Below are positions 6,797 to 13,279 of a stretch of 13,416 bases of DNA, piece by piece (the stretch's first letter is position 1; the number at the start of each line of letters is the position of its first letter). Location: contig JBGUUX010000004.1 in NCBI GenBank assembly GCA_045133915.1, forward strand, positions 1 through 13,416, written 5' to 3'. This DNA is from RGIG7300 sp045133915. GTDB taxonomy: Bacteria > Bacillota > Clostridia > Oscillospirales > CAG-272. The notes under the pieces are model-generated. The model was not told the origin of the DNA and made no database searches. It saw nothing but the letters and a program-made list of their open reading frames with translations. The position numbers and the translations under genes are program-made.

Positions 6797-6822
6797 TCGG
6801 GCAGTGTTGCCCGACTGTTTTT
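6795..6822. terminator. Bidirectional terminator between convergent genes
   Basis: The 9-bp stem AGTCGGGCA / TGCCCGACT with a GTGT loop is followed by GTTTTT on the plus strand and ATTTTCT on the minus strand. It begins in the stop codon of the kinase gene and lies 4 bases beyond the end of the minus-strand gene at 6826, so it can serve both. Confidence 0.85.
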
Positions 6823-6825
6823 AAC

Positions 6826-7131
6826 TTATATTCCCGATATAAACAACAGTACCAACACCAACAACAGCTCATCGTCTGCGTGGCTGTTTAGGAGCAGAAC
6901 TATAAGTCCGCCTAAGATAATATCGTCAAGCTGGAACGACGAGCCGTCTCGGCGGGTAAAGAGGGAGGATATAGCGTTATTTTCTTCCTTCTTTTCGGGA
7001 TTTGGCTCGCAGATATCCTTCTTTTCACACCCCTCACACTTATCACAGGGATCTTCTCTCGGAGCATCAAAGGCATTGCCCTTGTAGTTAGGGGGCAGGA
7101 TATCCTTTTGTACATAGCTTCTCTGATACAT
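6826..7131 (-). CDS. Small Cys-cluster protein with hydrophobic C-terminus, unknown
   Basis: A 101-residue protein that I do not recognise. The N-terminal third is polar and aromatic (MYQRSYVQ). A cysteine cluster C29-x2-C32-x2-C35-x5-C41 could bind a metal or form disulfides. After a charged linker the last 35 residues are strongly hydrophobic (ILGGLIVLLLN, then LLLVLVLLFI), broken only by HADDE. This reads as two short membrane-seeking or self-assembling segments. Small spore-coat-like proteins of Clostridia can look like this, but that is only resemblance. It is the last of three coupled genes: its ATG directly follows the TAA of the upstream gene, and its G-run ribosome site lies inside that gene's last codons. 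Confidence 0.75.
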   Translation of the reverse strand: MYQRSYVQKDILPPNYKGNAFDAPREDPCDKCEGCEKKDICEPNPEKKEENNAISSLFTRRDGSSFQLDDIILGGLIVLLLNSHADDELLLVLVLLFISGI

Positions 7132-7464
7132 TTAATCCCCCCGTTTAAACAGATTTGACGAGCCTGTCAGCTCAAGTATGCTCAGTAAGCCAAGGAGCTT
7201 ATCTGCCTTATCACGGCGGTCGGCGTTTAGATAGGGCTTAAGAGCAGAGATAAGTCTTGCACGGTTTCTTGAATCCTCATTTTGCGGAATATGAGGCAAC
7301 ATAGGTGCTGCCGGCTTTTCCTCTTTTTCCACCGACGCCCCCGACACGGCGCCGGATATGGTCTTCATGGCCTCGGGGTTTGAAAGTATACCTGAGAGCT
7401 TGCTCATTATCTCGGGGTTAGACATAACCCCTGACAGAAGAGAAGAAAGATCGTTATTTTCCAT
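7132..7464 (-). CDS. Small repeat-containing protein, unknown
   Basis: A 110-residue protein of unknown function. The N-terminal third carries a short internal repeat, LSGVMSNPEIM followed by LSGILSNPEAM (about residues 10-33), then SGAVSG. The middle is proline- and glutamate-rich and probably flexible. The C-terminal part is a basic helical segment, RARLISALKPYLN and DKADKLLGLLSILEL. AGGGGAG (7474-7480) stands 9 bases before the ATG, inside the end of the upstream gene, with which it overlaps by 11 bases. Helical segments of the ALKPYL type recur in small uncharacterised clostridial proteins as far as I recall; no function follows from that. Confidence 0.8.
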   Translation of the reverse strand: MENNDLSSLLSGVMSNPEIMSKLSGILSNPEAMKTISGAVSGASVEKEEKPAAPMLPHIPQNEDSRNRARLISALKPYLNADRRDKADKLLGLLSILELTGSSNLFKRGD

Positions 7465-7705
7465 TACACTTTTCTCCCCTGTTTAATTTTTTTATCAGTT
7501 CGGGGTCTATTTTGTCGGTCATATTCTTAAGATCGTTTTCACTCAACCCCTGCAGCTTTTTCTGCATTTCATCGGGTGAGCCTATAAGACCTTTTATATA
7601 TCCCGCATCTACACCCAAGAGCTTTGATATGGCAGTTATCTTTTCCGACAGCTCTCTTTGATCCATAGTTGAAAGCTGATTTAAAAGTTTGGGGTCAATA
7701 TTCAT
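7454..7705 (-). CDS. Small helical protein, unknown, first gene of a three-gene operon
   Basis: An 83-residue, highly charged, helix-rich protein without membrane segments or cysteine motifs (one Cys at 80). The open frame extends far upstream, but that part overlaps the divergent phosphodiesterase gene and is not coding-like. Two ATGs compete, at 7711 and 7705; GAGG (7714-7717) is 8 bases from the second and only 2 from the first, so 7705 is chosen. It begins the minus-strand set 7705-6826, whose three genes are joined by an 11-bp overlap and a TAAATG junction. The three products share no obvious similarity beyond the helical SPDEM/SNPEIM-like motif in this and the next protein. Function unknown. 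Confidence 0.78.
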   Translation of the reverse strand: MNIDPKLLNQLSTMDQRELSEKITAISKLLGVDAGYIKGLIGSPDEMQKKLQGLSENDLKNMTDKIDPELIKKLNRGEKCNGK

Positions 7706-7765
7706 TTCCATCGCCTCGCATATATATTTACTATCAATATATGTGGGGAATACAGAAAGGTTACC

Positions 7766-8266
7766 ATGAGAATACTTGTTTTTTCGGATTCGCATAACAA
7801 CGATACAAATATGAGAGAGATCCTGCACCGTAACCACAACCGCTTTGATCTGTGTATACATTTAGGCGACGGTTGTCATGAGTTTGAGATGCTGGGAGCG
7901 CTTTACTCTCCCATCCCCTTTGTTACCGTTAACGGAAACGGCGAGGATTGGGGACGTAATCAAAGGGTCAGAGAAACTGTGCTCGACCTTGACGGTGTAA
8001 GAATAATGATAACCCACGGTCATACGTATAACGTGAAGTTTGGCACCACTAATCTGGAATACCGCGCCGTAGAAAATGAGTGCGATATAGTGCTCTACGG
8101 TCATACCCATATCCCCGATAACAGATATATTCCGGATATAATGGGAAGATCTCTTTATATCTTCAATCCCGGCAGCATATCAAGACCGCCCTTGGGATAT
8201 AAGCCGAGCTTTGGCGTTATTGAAATAACAAAGGCAGGAATTTGCCTGAACAACGCAGAGGTATAA
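7766..8266 (+). CDS. YfcE/MJ0936-type metallophosphodiesterase
   Basis: A 166-residue single-domain metallophosphoesterase of the YfcE type, a cytosolic phosphodiesterase that binds two metal ions; the natural substrate of this subfamily is generally unknown. The motifs are in order: DSH (Asp8, His10), HLGDG (Asp35), a variant GNxE/D box (VNGNGED, 55-61), HGH (84-86) and GHTH (112-115), with NPGS beyond. Length matches the family. GAAAGG (7755-7760) lies 5 bases upstream of the ATG. It heads a run of five plus-strand genes ending with cdd; the next start lies 1 base beyond its stop. In the 60-bp gap to the divergent operon I cannot assign promoters. Confidence 0.92.
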   Translation: MRILVFSDSHNNDTNMREILHRNHNRFDLCIHLGDGCHEFEMLGALYSPIPFVTVNGNGEDWGRNQRVRETVLDLDGVRIMITHGHTYNVKFGTTNLEYRAVENECDIVLYGHTHIPDNRYIPDIMGRSLYIFNPGSISRPPLGYKPSFGVIEITKAGICLNNAEV

Positions 8267-8267
8267 T

Positions 8268-8747
8268 ATGTATATATACAAACCAAAAAGAGAAACAAAG
8301 GCACATATCGTGTTGCCGGTAATATTTATACTCATAAGCATTGTCGCCATGACCTGCTCCCGTGTGAGCCTTATCCCCGCTTTTATCACTCAGGCTCTGG
8401 CGGTGGTAAGTATTGCTCTGGCAATACACGTTATTACCCGATATTCCCTGACCGACCACACCTATGAGGCAGACTCGGAAAAAAGGGTATTTAACGTAAG
8501 AAAGGTCACGGGCAAAAAGATAAGCCATGCCGCCGCTATAGAATACAGCGACATAATAGCTATAGATAAAAAGGAAAAGGGATATTCCTTAAAGGAAAAG
8601 TACCGTAAAAACTATAAGGTATATAATTTCTGCAATAATGTTGTCCCCAAAAACCCTTACTGTATAGTATGCGACGTCAATGGAGATGATATTGCAGTGA
8701 TAATAGAAGCAGACAAAACTTTACTTGAGATATTAGAGAGGAGATAA
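8268..8747 (+). CDS. Two-helix membrane protein with soluble C-terminal domain, unknown
   Basis: A 159-residue protein with a basic N-terminus, two predicted membrane helices (about 12-31 and 36-57) and a cytosolic C-terminal part of about 100 residues rich in beta-prone and lysine-rich segments (FNVRKVTGKKI, IIAIDKKEKGYS). Two N-terminal helices followed by a small beta-rich domain recall the YcxB/bacterial PH-like arrangement, but I do not see a decisive motif. GAGG (8258-8261) inside the end of the phosphodiesterase gene is its ribosome site, 6 bases before the ATG, and deoC begins 2 bases after its stop. It is therefore co-expressed with nucleoside salvage genes, without an evident role there. 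Confidence 0.8.
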   Translation: MYIYKPKRETKAHIVLPVIFILISIVAMTCSRVSLIPAFITQALAVVSIALAIHVITRYSLTDHTYEADSEKRVFNVRKVTGKKISHAAAIEYSDIIAIDKKEKGYSLKEKYRKNYKVYNFCNNVVPKNPYCIVCDVNGDDIAVIIEADKTLLEILERR

Positions 8748-8749
8748 AT

Positions 8750-9418
8750 ATGGATATCAAGGAAATTCTTTCAAAGGTAGATCACACCCTGCTCGCTCCC
8801 GATGCAACCTGGGAGGATATAAAGATGATTTTGGACGATGCGATGAAATATGAGACAGCCTCCGCCTGCATTCCCGCAAGCTACGTTAAGAGAGCAAAGG
8901 ATTATTGCAGCGACAGACTGGCTATCTGTACCGTTATCGGCTTCCCCACAGGATATTCCACCACCGCTGTAAAGGTTGCCGAAACCATCGACGCCGTGGC
9001 AAACGGTGCCGACGAGATAGATATGGTCATCAATATCGGCTGGGCAAAGGAAGGCCGCTTCGACCTTATCCTTGGCGAGATCAAGGCAATAAAGGAAGCC
9101 TGCCAGGGTAAGCTTCTCAAGGTTATCATCGAGACCTGCCTCCTTACAGATGAAGAAAAGGCAGAAATGTGCCGTGTGGTAAACGAGTCAGGCGCTGACT
9201 ATATCAAAACCTCCACAGGATTTTCAAAGGCGGGCGCTACATTCCACGACGTTGAGATATTTGCACAAAACGTAGCAGATCACGTTAAGATAAAGGCGGC
9301 AGGAGGAATCTCCTCTCTTGAAGATGCGGAAAAGTTCATCGAGCTTGGAGCAAGCCGTCTCGGTACCTCCAGAATCATCAAGATAGTTAAAAACACCGAT
9401 ACAGGTGCAGGATACTAA
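8750..9418 (+). CDS. deoC: Deoxyribose-phosphate aldolase
   Basis: This class I aldolase splits 2-deoxyribose 5-phosphate to glyceraldehyde 3-phosphate and acetaldehyde, the last step of deoxynucleoside breakdown. Its 222 residues fit the short bacterial form. Catalytic features: DHTLLAPDA at 11-19, Asp91 in DEIDMVINIG, LKVIIETCLL at 123-132, the Schiff-base Lys153 in YIKTSTGF, Lys182 in KIKAAGGI, and the phosphate-binding GTSR at 205-208. The C-terminal Tyr222, which helps catalysis in the E. coli enzyme, is kept. GAGGAG (8737-8742) lies 7 bases upstream. A 77-base gap with two hairpins separates it from deoB, the only real gap in this operon. Confidence 0.97.
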   Translation: MDIKEILSKVDHTLLAPDATWEDIKMILDDAMKYETASACIPASYVKRAKDYCSDRLAICTVIGFPTGYSTTAVKVAETIDAVANGADEIDMVINIGWAKEGRFDLILGEIKAIKEACQGKLLKVIIETCLLTDEEKAEMCRVVNESGADYIKTSTGFSKAGATFHDVEIFAQNVADHVKIKAAGGISSLEDAEKFIELGASRLGTSRIIKIVKNTDTGAGY

Positions 9419-9461
9419 GCGGGGAGCCCCCGCCGGCAATAACGCACCAAGCATAGTGCGT
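9419..9461 (+). promoter_or_regulatory. Two intercistronic hairpins between deoC and deoB
   Basis: Directly after the deoC stop is a GC-rich stem GCGGGG/CCCCGC with an AGC loop (9419-9433). It is followed by ACGCAC/GTGCGT with an 8-base loop (9442-9461). Neither has a T-tract, so they do not look like terminators. Stable hairpins at this place may protect the upstream message, mark a processing site or lower deoB translation relative to deoC; this is inference. Confidence 0.5.
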
Positions 9462-9495
9462 ACAAATCACACGAAATGGAGAAAATTCTGATATT

Positions 9496-10635
9496 ATGAA
9501 GAGGATTTTTCTTATCGTCCTTGACAGCTTCGGTATCGGTCACGCCATTGACGCCGCCGACTTTGGGGACGAGGGCAGTAACACCCTTGAAGCCATAAAA
9601 AATTCAGCCTTTTTTAAGGCTGACCATATGGCAAGGTTAGGACTGTTCAATATTGATAAAAACGGCGGTAACTACGATACCGTAGGTGCTTACGGCAGAC
9701 TGCAGGAGCGTTCAAGAGGCAAGGACACCACCATAGGTCATTGGGAGATCGCAGGTATAGTGTCGGACACACCCCTGCCTACCTATCCCGAGGGCTTTGA
9801 CCCCGATATGCTCCGAGAGTTTGGCGAAAGATGCGGAAGAAAGATACTCTGCAACAAGCCTTATTCGGGAACGCAAGTTATCCTCGACTATGGCAGAGAG
9901 CATATAGAGACAGGCGCGCTTATAGTCTACACCTCTGCAGACAGCGTTTTTCAGATAGCGGCTCACGAGGAGGTCGTTTCTGTAGAACAGCTCTATGAAT
10001 ACTGCGAGATAGCCCGTGAGATGTTCGCTGTGGGCAGAGTTATCGCAAGACCCTTTGTGGGAGAATATCCCGACTTCAAGCGTACCGCAAACCGTCACGA
10101 TTTCTCACTTAAACCGCCAAAAAAGACTATGCTTGATTTCTTGTCCGAGGCAGGATACGACACTCCTTCGGTAGGTAAGATATACGACATCTTTGACGGC
10201 AAGGGCGTTTCGGCACGTAATGCCATAAAGTCAAATGCAGAGGGTATGGCAAGGACTGCCCAATATCTTACAGAGGATTTCAAGGGGCTGTGCTTTGTCA
10301 ATTTAGTTGACTTTGACTCTCTTTGGGGACACCGTAACGACGTAGAGGGATATGCCAAGGGTATAGCAGAGTTTGACGGATGGCTTCCCACCTTTACCGA
10401 AAAAATGGGGGATGATGATATGCTTATCATCACAGCCGACCACGGCTGTGACCCCTCTACCCCTTCAACCGACCATAGCCGAGAGGACACCCCTCTGCTT
10501 ATATACGGTAAGCACGTTAAGAATGTAAATTTAGGCACAAGAACCGCCTTTTGCGATATTGCAAAAACAATTTGCGATATCTTCGGTGTAGAAAACGATC
10601 TTGAAGGGAATAGCTTTAAGGAGTTGATATTATGA
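9496..10635 (+). CDS. deoB: Phosphopentomutase
   Basis: An alkaline-phosphatase-superfamily mutase that interconverts (deoxy)ribose 1-phosphate and 5-phosphate, feeding DeoC. At 379 residues it is a little shorter than the usual 390-400. By comparison with the Bacillus cereus enzyme the metal ligands are present: Asp10 (VLDSFGIG), Asp274 and His279 (VDFDSLWGHR), Asp315-His316 (TADHG) and His327 (STDHSRE). The phosphorylated nucleophile should be Thr78 in GKDTTIGHWE. The cap domain includes YTSADSVFQIAAHEE (145-159) and FSLKPP. The ribosome site TGGAGAA lies about 13 bases before the ATG, longer than elsewhere in the operon, and follows the two hairpins at 9419-9461. Its stop overlaps the cdd start (ATGA). 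Confidence 0.97.
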   Translation: MKRIFLIVLDSFGIGHAIDAADFGDEGSNTLEAIKNSAFFKADHMARLGLFNIDKNGGNYDTVGAYGRLQERSRGKDTTIGHWEIAGIVSDTPLPTYPEGFDPDMLREFGERCGRKILCNKPYSGTQVILDYGREHIETGALIVYTSADSVFQIAAHEEVVSVEQLYEYCEIAREMFAVGRVIARPFVGEYPDFKRTANRHDFSLKPPKKTMLDFLSEAGYDTPSVGKIYDIFDGKGVSARNAIKSNAEGMARTAQYLTEDFKGLCFVNLVDFDSLWGHRNDVEGYAKGIAEFDGWLPTFTEKMGDDDMLIITADHGCDPSTPSTDHSREDTPLLIYGKHVKNVNLGTRTAFCDIAKTICDIFGVENDLEGNSFKELIL

Positions 10636-11027
10636 CGGATAGAAATACTCTTGTAAAAAAAGCATACGAAGCAATGCAGTACTCCTACAGTCCATATTCC
10701 GGCTTTAAGGTCGGAGCAGCATTGCTTTGCAAAAACGGAAATATCTATACAGGCTGTAATATCGAAAATTCGGCTTATTCTCCCACCAACTGCGCTGAGC
10801 GTACCGCTTTTTTTAAGGCAATAAGCGAGGGAGAAAGAGATTTTAAGGCTATTGCTATCGTCGGCGGTAAGGACGGAGAGATAACAGATTGCTGTTACCC
10901 CTGCGGTGTATGCCGTCAGGTAATGGCAGAGTTTTGTGACGGAGATTTTGAGATAATCACCGCTACTCCCGAGGGCATAAAGACCTACACGTTAAAGGAT
11001 CTTTTACCCGAAGCATTTAAGATATAA
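10632..11027 (+). CDS. cdd: Cytidine deaminase
   Basis: A homotetramer-type cytidine/deoxycytidine deaminase of 131 residues, converting cytidine to uridine in the salvage pathway. Zinc is bound by Cys54, Cys91 and Cys94, and Glu56 in the CAE motif shuttles the proton; the second motif is PCGVCRQ (90-96). The early SPYSGFKVGAA (20-30) and GCNIENSAYS (41-50) are substrate-binding segments of the family. AAGGAG (10618-10623) lies 8 bases before the ATG inside deoB, and the genes overlap by four bases. The operon holds deoC, deoB and cdd but no nucleoside phosphorylase or transporter, which must be encoded elsewhere. Confidence 0.97.
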   Translation: MTDRNTLVKKAYEAMQYSYSPYSGFKVGAALLCKNGNIYTGCNIENSAYSPTNCAERTAFFKAISEGERDFKAIAIVGGKDGEITDCCYPCGVCRQVMAEFCDGDFEIITATPEGIKTYTLKDLLPEAFKI

Positions 11028-11028
11028 A

Positions 11029-11060
11029 AATCGGACAGAATTATCTGTCCGATTCTATTT
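11029..11060. terminator. Bidirectional terminator shared by cdd and the phosphoesterase gene
   Basis: The 11-bp stem AATCGGACAGA / TCTGTCCGATT has an ATTA loop. It is followed by CTATTTTT on the plus strand, and the A-run at 11026-11030 gives a T-run on the minus strand. The stop codon of the convergent minus-strand gene (11041-11043) lies within the loop. Confidence 0.88.
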
Positions 11061-11865
11061 TTATAACTACCAGTTCGGGTGGATTGTATACTCTGGGTAC
11101 TCTCGATAAAGCAAGACCTCGGGAGACCACAAGGTTCATACCGTCCTCAAACTCATACAGACCGCCTGCATATTTAGGGAAGAAGCCTTGGTTTGGGGCT
11201 AAGACTCCGTTGATAAGTCCGGGTACTCTCCATTGACCGCCGTGAGCGTGACCCGAGAGCATCAGGTCCACGTCTTTATCGGTAAACTCTGTCCACTGAT
11301 CGGGACGGTGGTTGATAACAACGGTATAATTGTCTCTGTCCGCGCCCTCTACCGTATTTTCCTGCCAGTGTGCATCTCCAACAAAGGGGTCAGCACCGCA
11401 AATATTGATATTACCACCGTCAAGCTCAAGGGTGGTATGTCCGTTTTCGAGCAGAGTCACGCCCAGCTCACGGTAGATACGCTTTATCTCAACGGGATCG
11501 TAACCCGAGGTGTAATATTCGTGATTACCCATAACACCGTATACAGGATAAAAGGGGGTCAGCTGTGAAATAAGGCTTTTGCCCTGTTCTATATGATCTT
11601 TACGGTCAAAGATATCTCCTCCAAGGAACACAAGATCGGGCTCTGATTGCTTTATCATCTCCACAAGCCGGGAGTTATACTCTCCAAACTCGGTACCGTG
11701 AAGGTCTGATACAAAAGCTATCTTCACTCCCCCCGTCAGCTTATCGGTCTTGAATCTATATTCCCTTAAGGTAAGTGAATCATCATGTCCGCTTAATATG
11801 TATATTATAAGTGCAGCCACACAAACAAGCATTATTATGATACAAATTATAAAAAACTTTTTCAT
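11041..11865 (-). CDS. Membrane-anchored metallophosphoesterase, YkuE-like
   Basis: A calcineurin-like phosphoesterase of 274 residues. Residues about 2-25 form one uncleaved membrane anchor (KKFFIICIIIMLV), placing the enzyme on the outer face. The metal motifs run in order: SDLHG (Asp54, His56), GGDIFDR (Asp84), GNHEYY (Asn114, His115), INHRPD (His186) and SGHAHGGQWR (His206, His208). The C-terminal RVPRVYNPPELVVI is characteristic of the YkuE branch. The frame has an ATG at 11874, but AAGGG (11875-11879) abuts it directly and is 9 bases from the ATG at 11865, so the shorter start is chosen. The substrate cannot be read from the sequence; a cell-envelope lipid or phosphodiester is an inference from location and family. 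Confidence 0.92.
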   Translation of the reverse strand: MKKFFIICIIIMLVCVAALIIYILSGHDDSLTLREYRFKTDKLTGGVKIAFVSDLHGTEFGEYNSRLVEMIKQSEPDLVFLGGDIFDRKDHIEQGKSLISQLTPFYPVYGVMGNHEYYTSGYDPVEIKRIYRELGVTLLENGHTTLELDGGNINICGADPFVGDAHWQENTVEGADRDNYTVVINHRPDQWTEFTDKDVDLMLSGHAHGGQWRVPGLINGVLAPNQGFFPKYAGGLYEFEDGMNLVVSRGLALSRVPRVYNPPELVVIKIESDR

Positions 11866-11895
11866 TTTCCGCATCCCTTAGATTATATTTATTGT

Positions 11896-11924
11896 ATTAT
11901 AACATAAAATTACGGCGGGAACAA
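11896..11924 (-). promoter_or_regulatory. Sigma-A promoter of the phosphoesterase gene
   Basis: On the minus strand TTGTTC (11924-11919) and TATAAT (11901-11896) are 17 bases apart, about 30 bases before the 11865 start. The -35 box lies in the loop and stem edge of the spoVT terminator, so the two signals share bases. Confidence 0.65.
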
Positions 11925-11935
11925 GTCCCGCCGTG
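11911..11935 (-). terminator. Terminator of spoVT
   Basis: The 9-bp GC-rich stem ACGGCGGGA / TCCCGCCGT with loop ACAAG begins 3 bases past the spoVT stop and is followed on the minus strand by AATTTTAT. The T-run is short but the stem is strong. Confidence 0.75.
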
Positions 11936-11937
11936 AT

Positions 11938-12486
11938 TTAGCTTTCCAGTTGTTTACTCAAAAACGCCGCCGCTGTCTGCACCAGCTTCTTTTCGGTTTC
12001 GGTATCTATCTCCCGATCCTGCGCCTCGTTTTGCAGGGACGCAACACAACCGATGATATCCCCTTCGGTTATGATGGGCATAACCACAGAGGCATAATAC
12101 TCGGTAGGCTCGTCCACCATAGTCAGCTTTTCCTTGCCCGACTCCCACAGGTATAGGGTACGGCTTTCTATGATATCCTCGATCGCCTTTGACACGGTCT
12201 TGTCCTGATAGTCCTTCTTGGGTACGCCTGCGTGAGCAATTACCGTATCACGGTCGGTAATAACAACGTTCAGTGTACAAGTTCGGTTAAGTGCCTGCGC
12301 ATACTGACCGGCAAGAGTATTAAGCTCTCCGATGGGGGAATACTTTTTAAATATTACCTCACCCTCACGGTCGGTAAATATCTCAAGAGGGTCTCCCTCA
12401 CGGATACGCATGGTTCTTCTAATTTCTTTGGGGATAACTACACGTCCGAGGTCATCTATTCTTCTAACTATTCCGGTAGCTTTCAT
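11938..12486 (-). CDS. spoVT: Stage V sporulation protein T, forespore transcription regulator
   Basis: A 182-residue DNA-binding regulator that in Bacillus adjusts sigma-G-dependent transcription in the forespore. The N-terminal AbrB-type swapped-hairpin domain (1-50) is intact: MKATGIVRRIDDLGRVVIP then REGDPLEIF. The C-terminal half (about 55-178) is the GAF-like domain of SpoVT, with VVMPIITEGDIIGCVASLQ late in the protein. Length fits the family (about 178). The open frame extends to 12651, but the N-terminus of the family and AAGGAG (12497-12502), 10 bases upstream, fix the start at 12486. It is preceded by a sigma-G-like promoter and followed by its own terminator. A decayed second copy of its first codons and promoter lies at the right end of the window. 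Confidence 0.95.
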   Translation of the reverse strand: MKATGIVRRIDDLGRVVIPKEIRRTMRIREGDPLEIFTDREGEVIFKKYSPIGELNTLAGQYAQALNRTCTLNVVITDRDTVIAHAGVPKKDYQDKTVSKAIEDIIESRTLYLWESGKEKLTMVDEPTEYYASVVMPIITEGDIIGCVASLQNEAQDREIDTETEKKLVQTAAAFLSKQLES

Positions 12487-12521
12487 ATATAAAAATCTCC
12501 TTGATTTACAGTTGCTGATAA

Positions 12522-12550
12522 TAGTATCTGTAAATTGGGGGGATTTATAC
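12522..12550 (-). promoter_or_regulatory. Candidate sigma-G promoter of spoVT
   Basis: Reading the minus strand, GTATA (12550-12546) and GATACTA (12528-12522) are 17 bases apart and resemble the sigma-G pattern gyATr / cATnnTA. In Bacillus spoVT is transcribed by sigma-G. Both boxes and the spacing are kept in the second copy at 13384-13412 although many bases around them differ. Confidence 0.6.
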
Positions 12551-12558
12551 TGCGGGAA

Positions 12559-12587
12559 TTTACTTTTTGGACTGATTGTGTTATAAT
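12559..12587 (+). promoter_or_regulatory. Sigma-A promoter of the orphan gene
   Basis: TTTACT (12559-12564) and TATAAT (12582-12587) are 17 bases apart. The start would fall near 12594, so the leader is only about 14 bases and consists almost wholly of the ribosome site GGCGGTGA (12596-12603). Confidence 0.55.
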
Positions 12588-12607
12588 AAATTAAAGGCGG
12601 TGATTTT

Positions 12608-13168
12608 ATGAAAATCAAACTTCTTGAAAATGCTTTGGAAATTCGTAACAAATTTATAAATAACTTCGTACTATCTTGGGATGAATTTCAAATCAAGCAA
12701 AAGGATCGGATTGCTGAAATGGCAAAAAATAAATATGCCATTGATATTAACTGGTATAAGCAAGCATATCTGTGGGATAAATTAAACTTTGATTTTTCAG
12801 TTGCCACATTTTCAAGCGCTCTTTCAGAACTCAAAACTCACGCGGGGAAAGTATTAATTATGTCAGAAGATGAAACACTTTGTTGCCCGAGTGAATTATT
12901 TTACAATAACGAAAAAATTAAAAATTTTGTTGGCAAAGTCGATGCTGAAGAATTAGCTGCACTTATTGAAGATGAATGGTATGATTCTTACAAATTAGCC
13001 GCACAGAACATGTATAACCCTAATCCGATTTTACCCGAAGATTTATATGTTTTCGATGAATCAATGACTTGGCTTGTCGTGTTTACACATGAAACAACTG
13101 ATTGGGAGTTTGATGAAAACGATCCAATGAAACAAGCCGAAACTCGTTACTGCATCATATACAAATAA
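12608..13168 (+). CDS. AT-rich orphan gene, unknown protein
   Basis: I do not recognise this 186-residue protein. It has no signal peptide or membrane helix. It is rich in Trp, Tyr and acidic residues; noticeable segments are INWYKQAYLWDKLNFDF (47-63), LIEDEWYDSYKLAAQNMY (118-135) and LYVFDESMTWLVVFTHETTD (145-164). A compact soluble protein ending in a strand pair with a VFD..TW..VFTHE pattern resembles several uncharacterised immunity-like or phage-defence-neighbour proteins, but I cannot name a family. The DNA is clearly richer in A and T than its neighbours (14 G or C among the first 60 coding bases), and its codon choice (AAA, AAT, TTT, GAA) differs from spoVT and the deo genes. It has its own promoter and terminator and sits between two copies of the spoVT start region, all consistent with acquisition by transfer. 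Confidence 0.8.
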   Translation: MKIKLLENALEIRNKFINNFVLSWDEFQIKQKDRIAEMAKNKYAIDINWYKQAYLWDKLNFDFSVATFSSALSELKTHAGKVLIMSEDETLCCPSELFYNNEKIKNFVGKVDAEELAALIEDEWYDSYKLAAQNMYNPNPILPEDLYVFDESMTWLVVFTHETTDWEFDENDPMKQAETRYCIIYK

Positions 13169-13175
13169 GACTATT

Positions 13176-13202
13176 AAAGCGGAGTGATTTCACTCCGCTT
13201 TT
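13176..13202 (+). terminator. Terminator of the orphan gene
   Basis: An 11-bp stem AAAGCGGAGTG / CACTCCGCTTT with an ATTT loop begins 8 bases after the stop codon. The T-run is short (TTTT). Confidence 0.82.
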
Positions 13203-13279
13203 GCTATGTATCGGTCAAAATATGCAGTTTTTCGTCAAAATTTTTCTTTAAAAATCGCCTAAAAGCCCAGTATTTATAA
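13203..13279. other. Short AT-rich gap without a gene
   Basis: Only T- and A-runs (GTTTTTCG, AAAATTTTTC, TTTAAAAATCG) are visible. At its right edge an AAGGG/CCCTT stem with a 7-base loop (13279-13295) followed by TTTTG could be a weak terminator. Confidence 0.4.

Noticed and set aside
9724..9741. Possible loss of the DeoB phosphorylation residue (Ile80 where the Bacillus enzyme has Thr)
   Set aside because: The nucleophile of the Bacillus cereus enzyme aligns with Thr78, directly after Asp77, which is present; position 80 varies in active enzymes.
12487..12651. N-terminal extension of spoVT to 237 residues
   Set aside because: The family begins at MKATGIVRRI, and the ribosome site and promoter lie inside the proposed extension.
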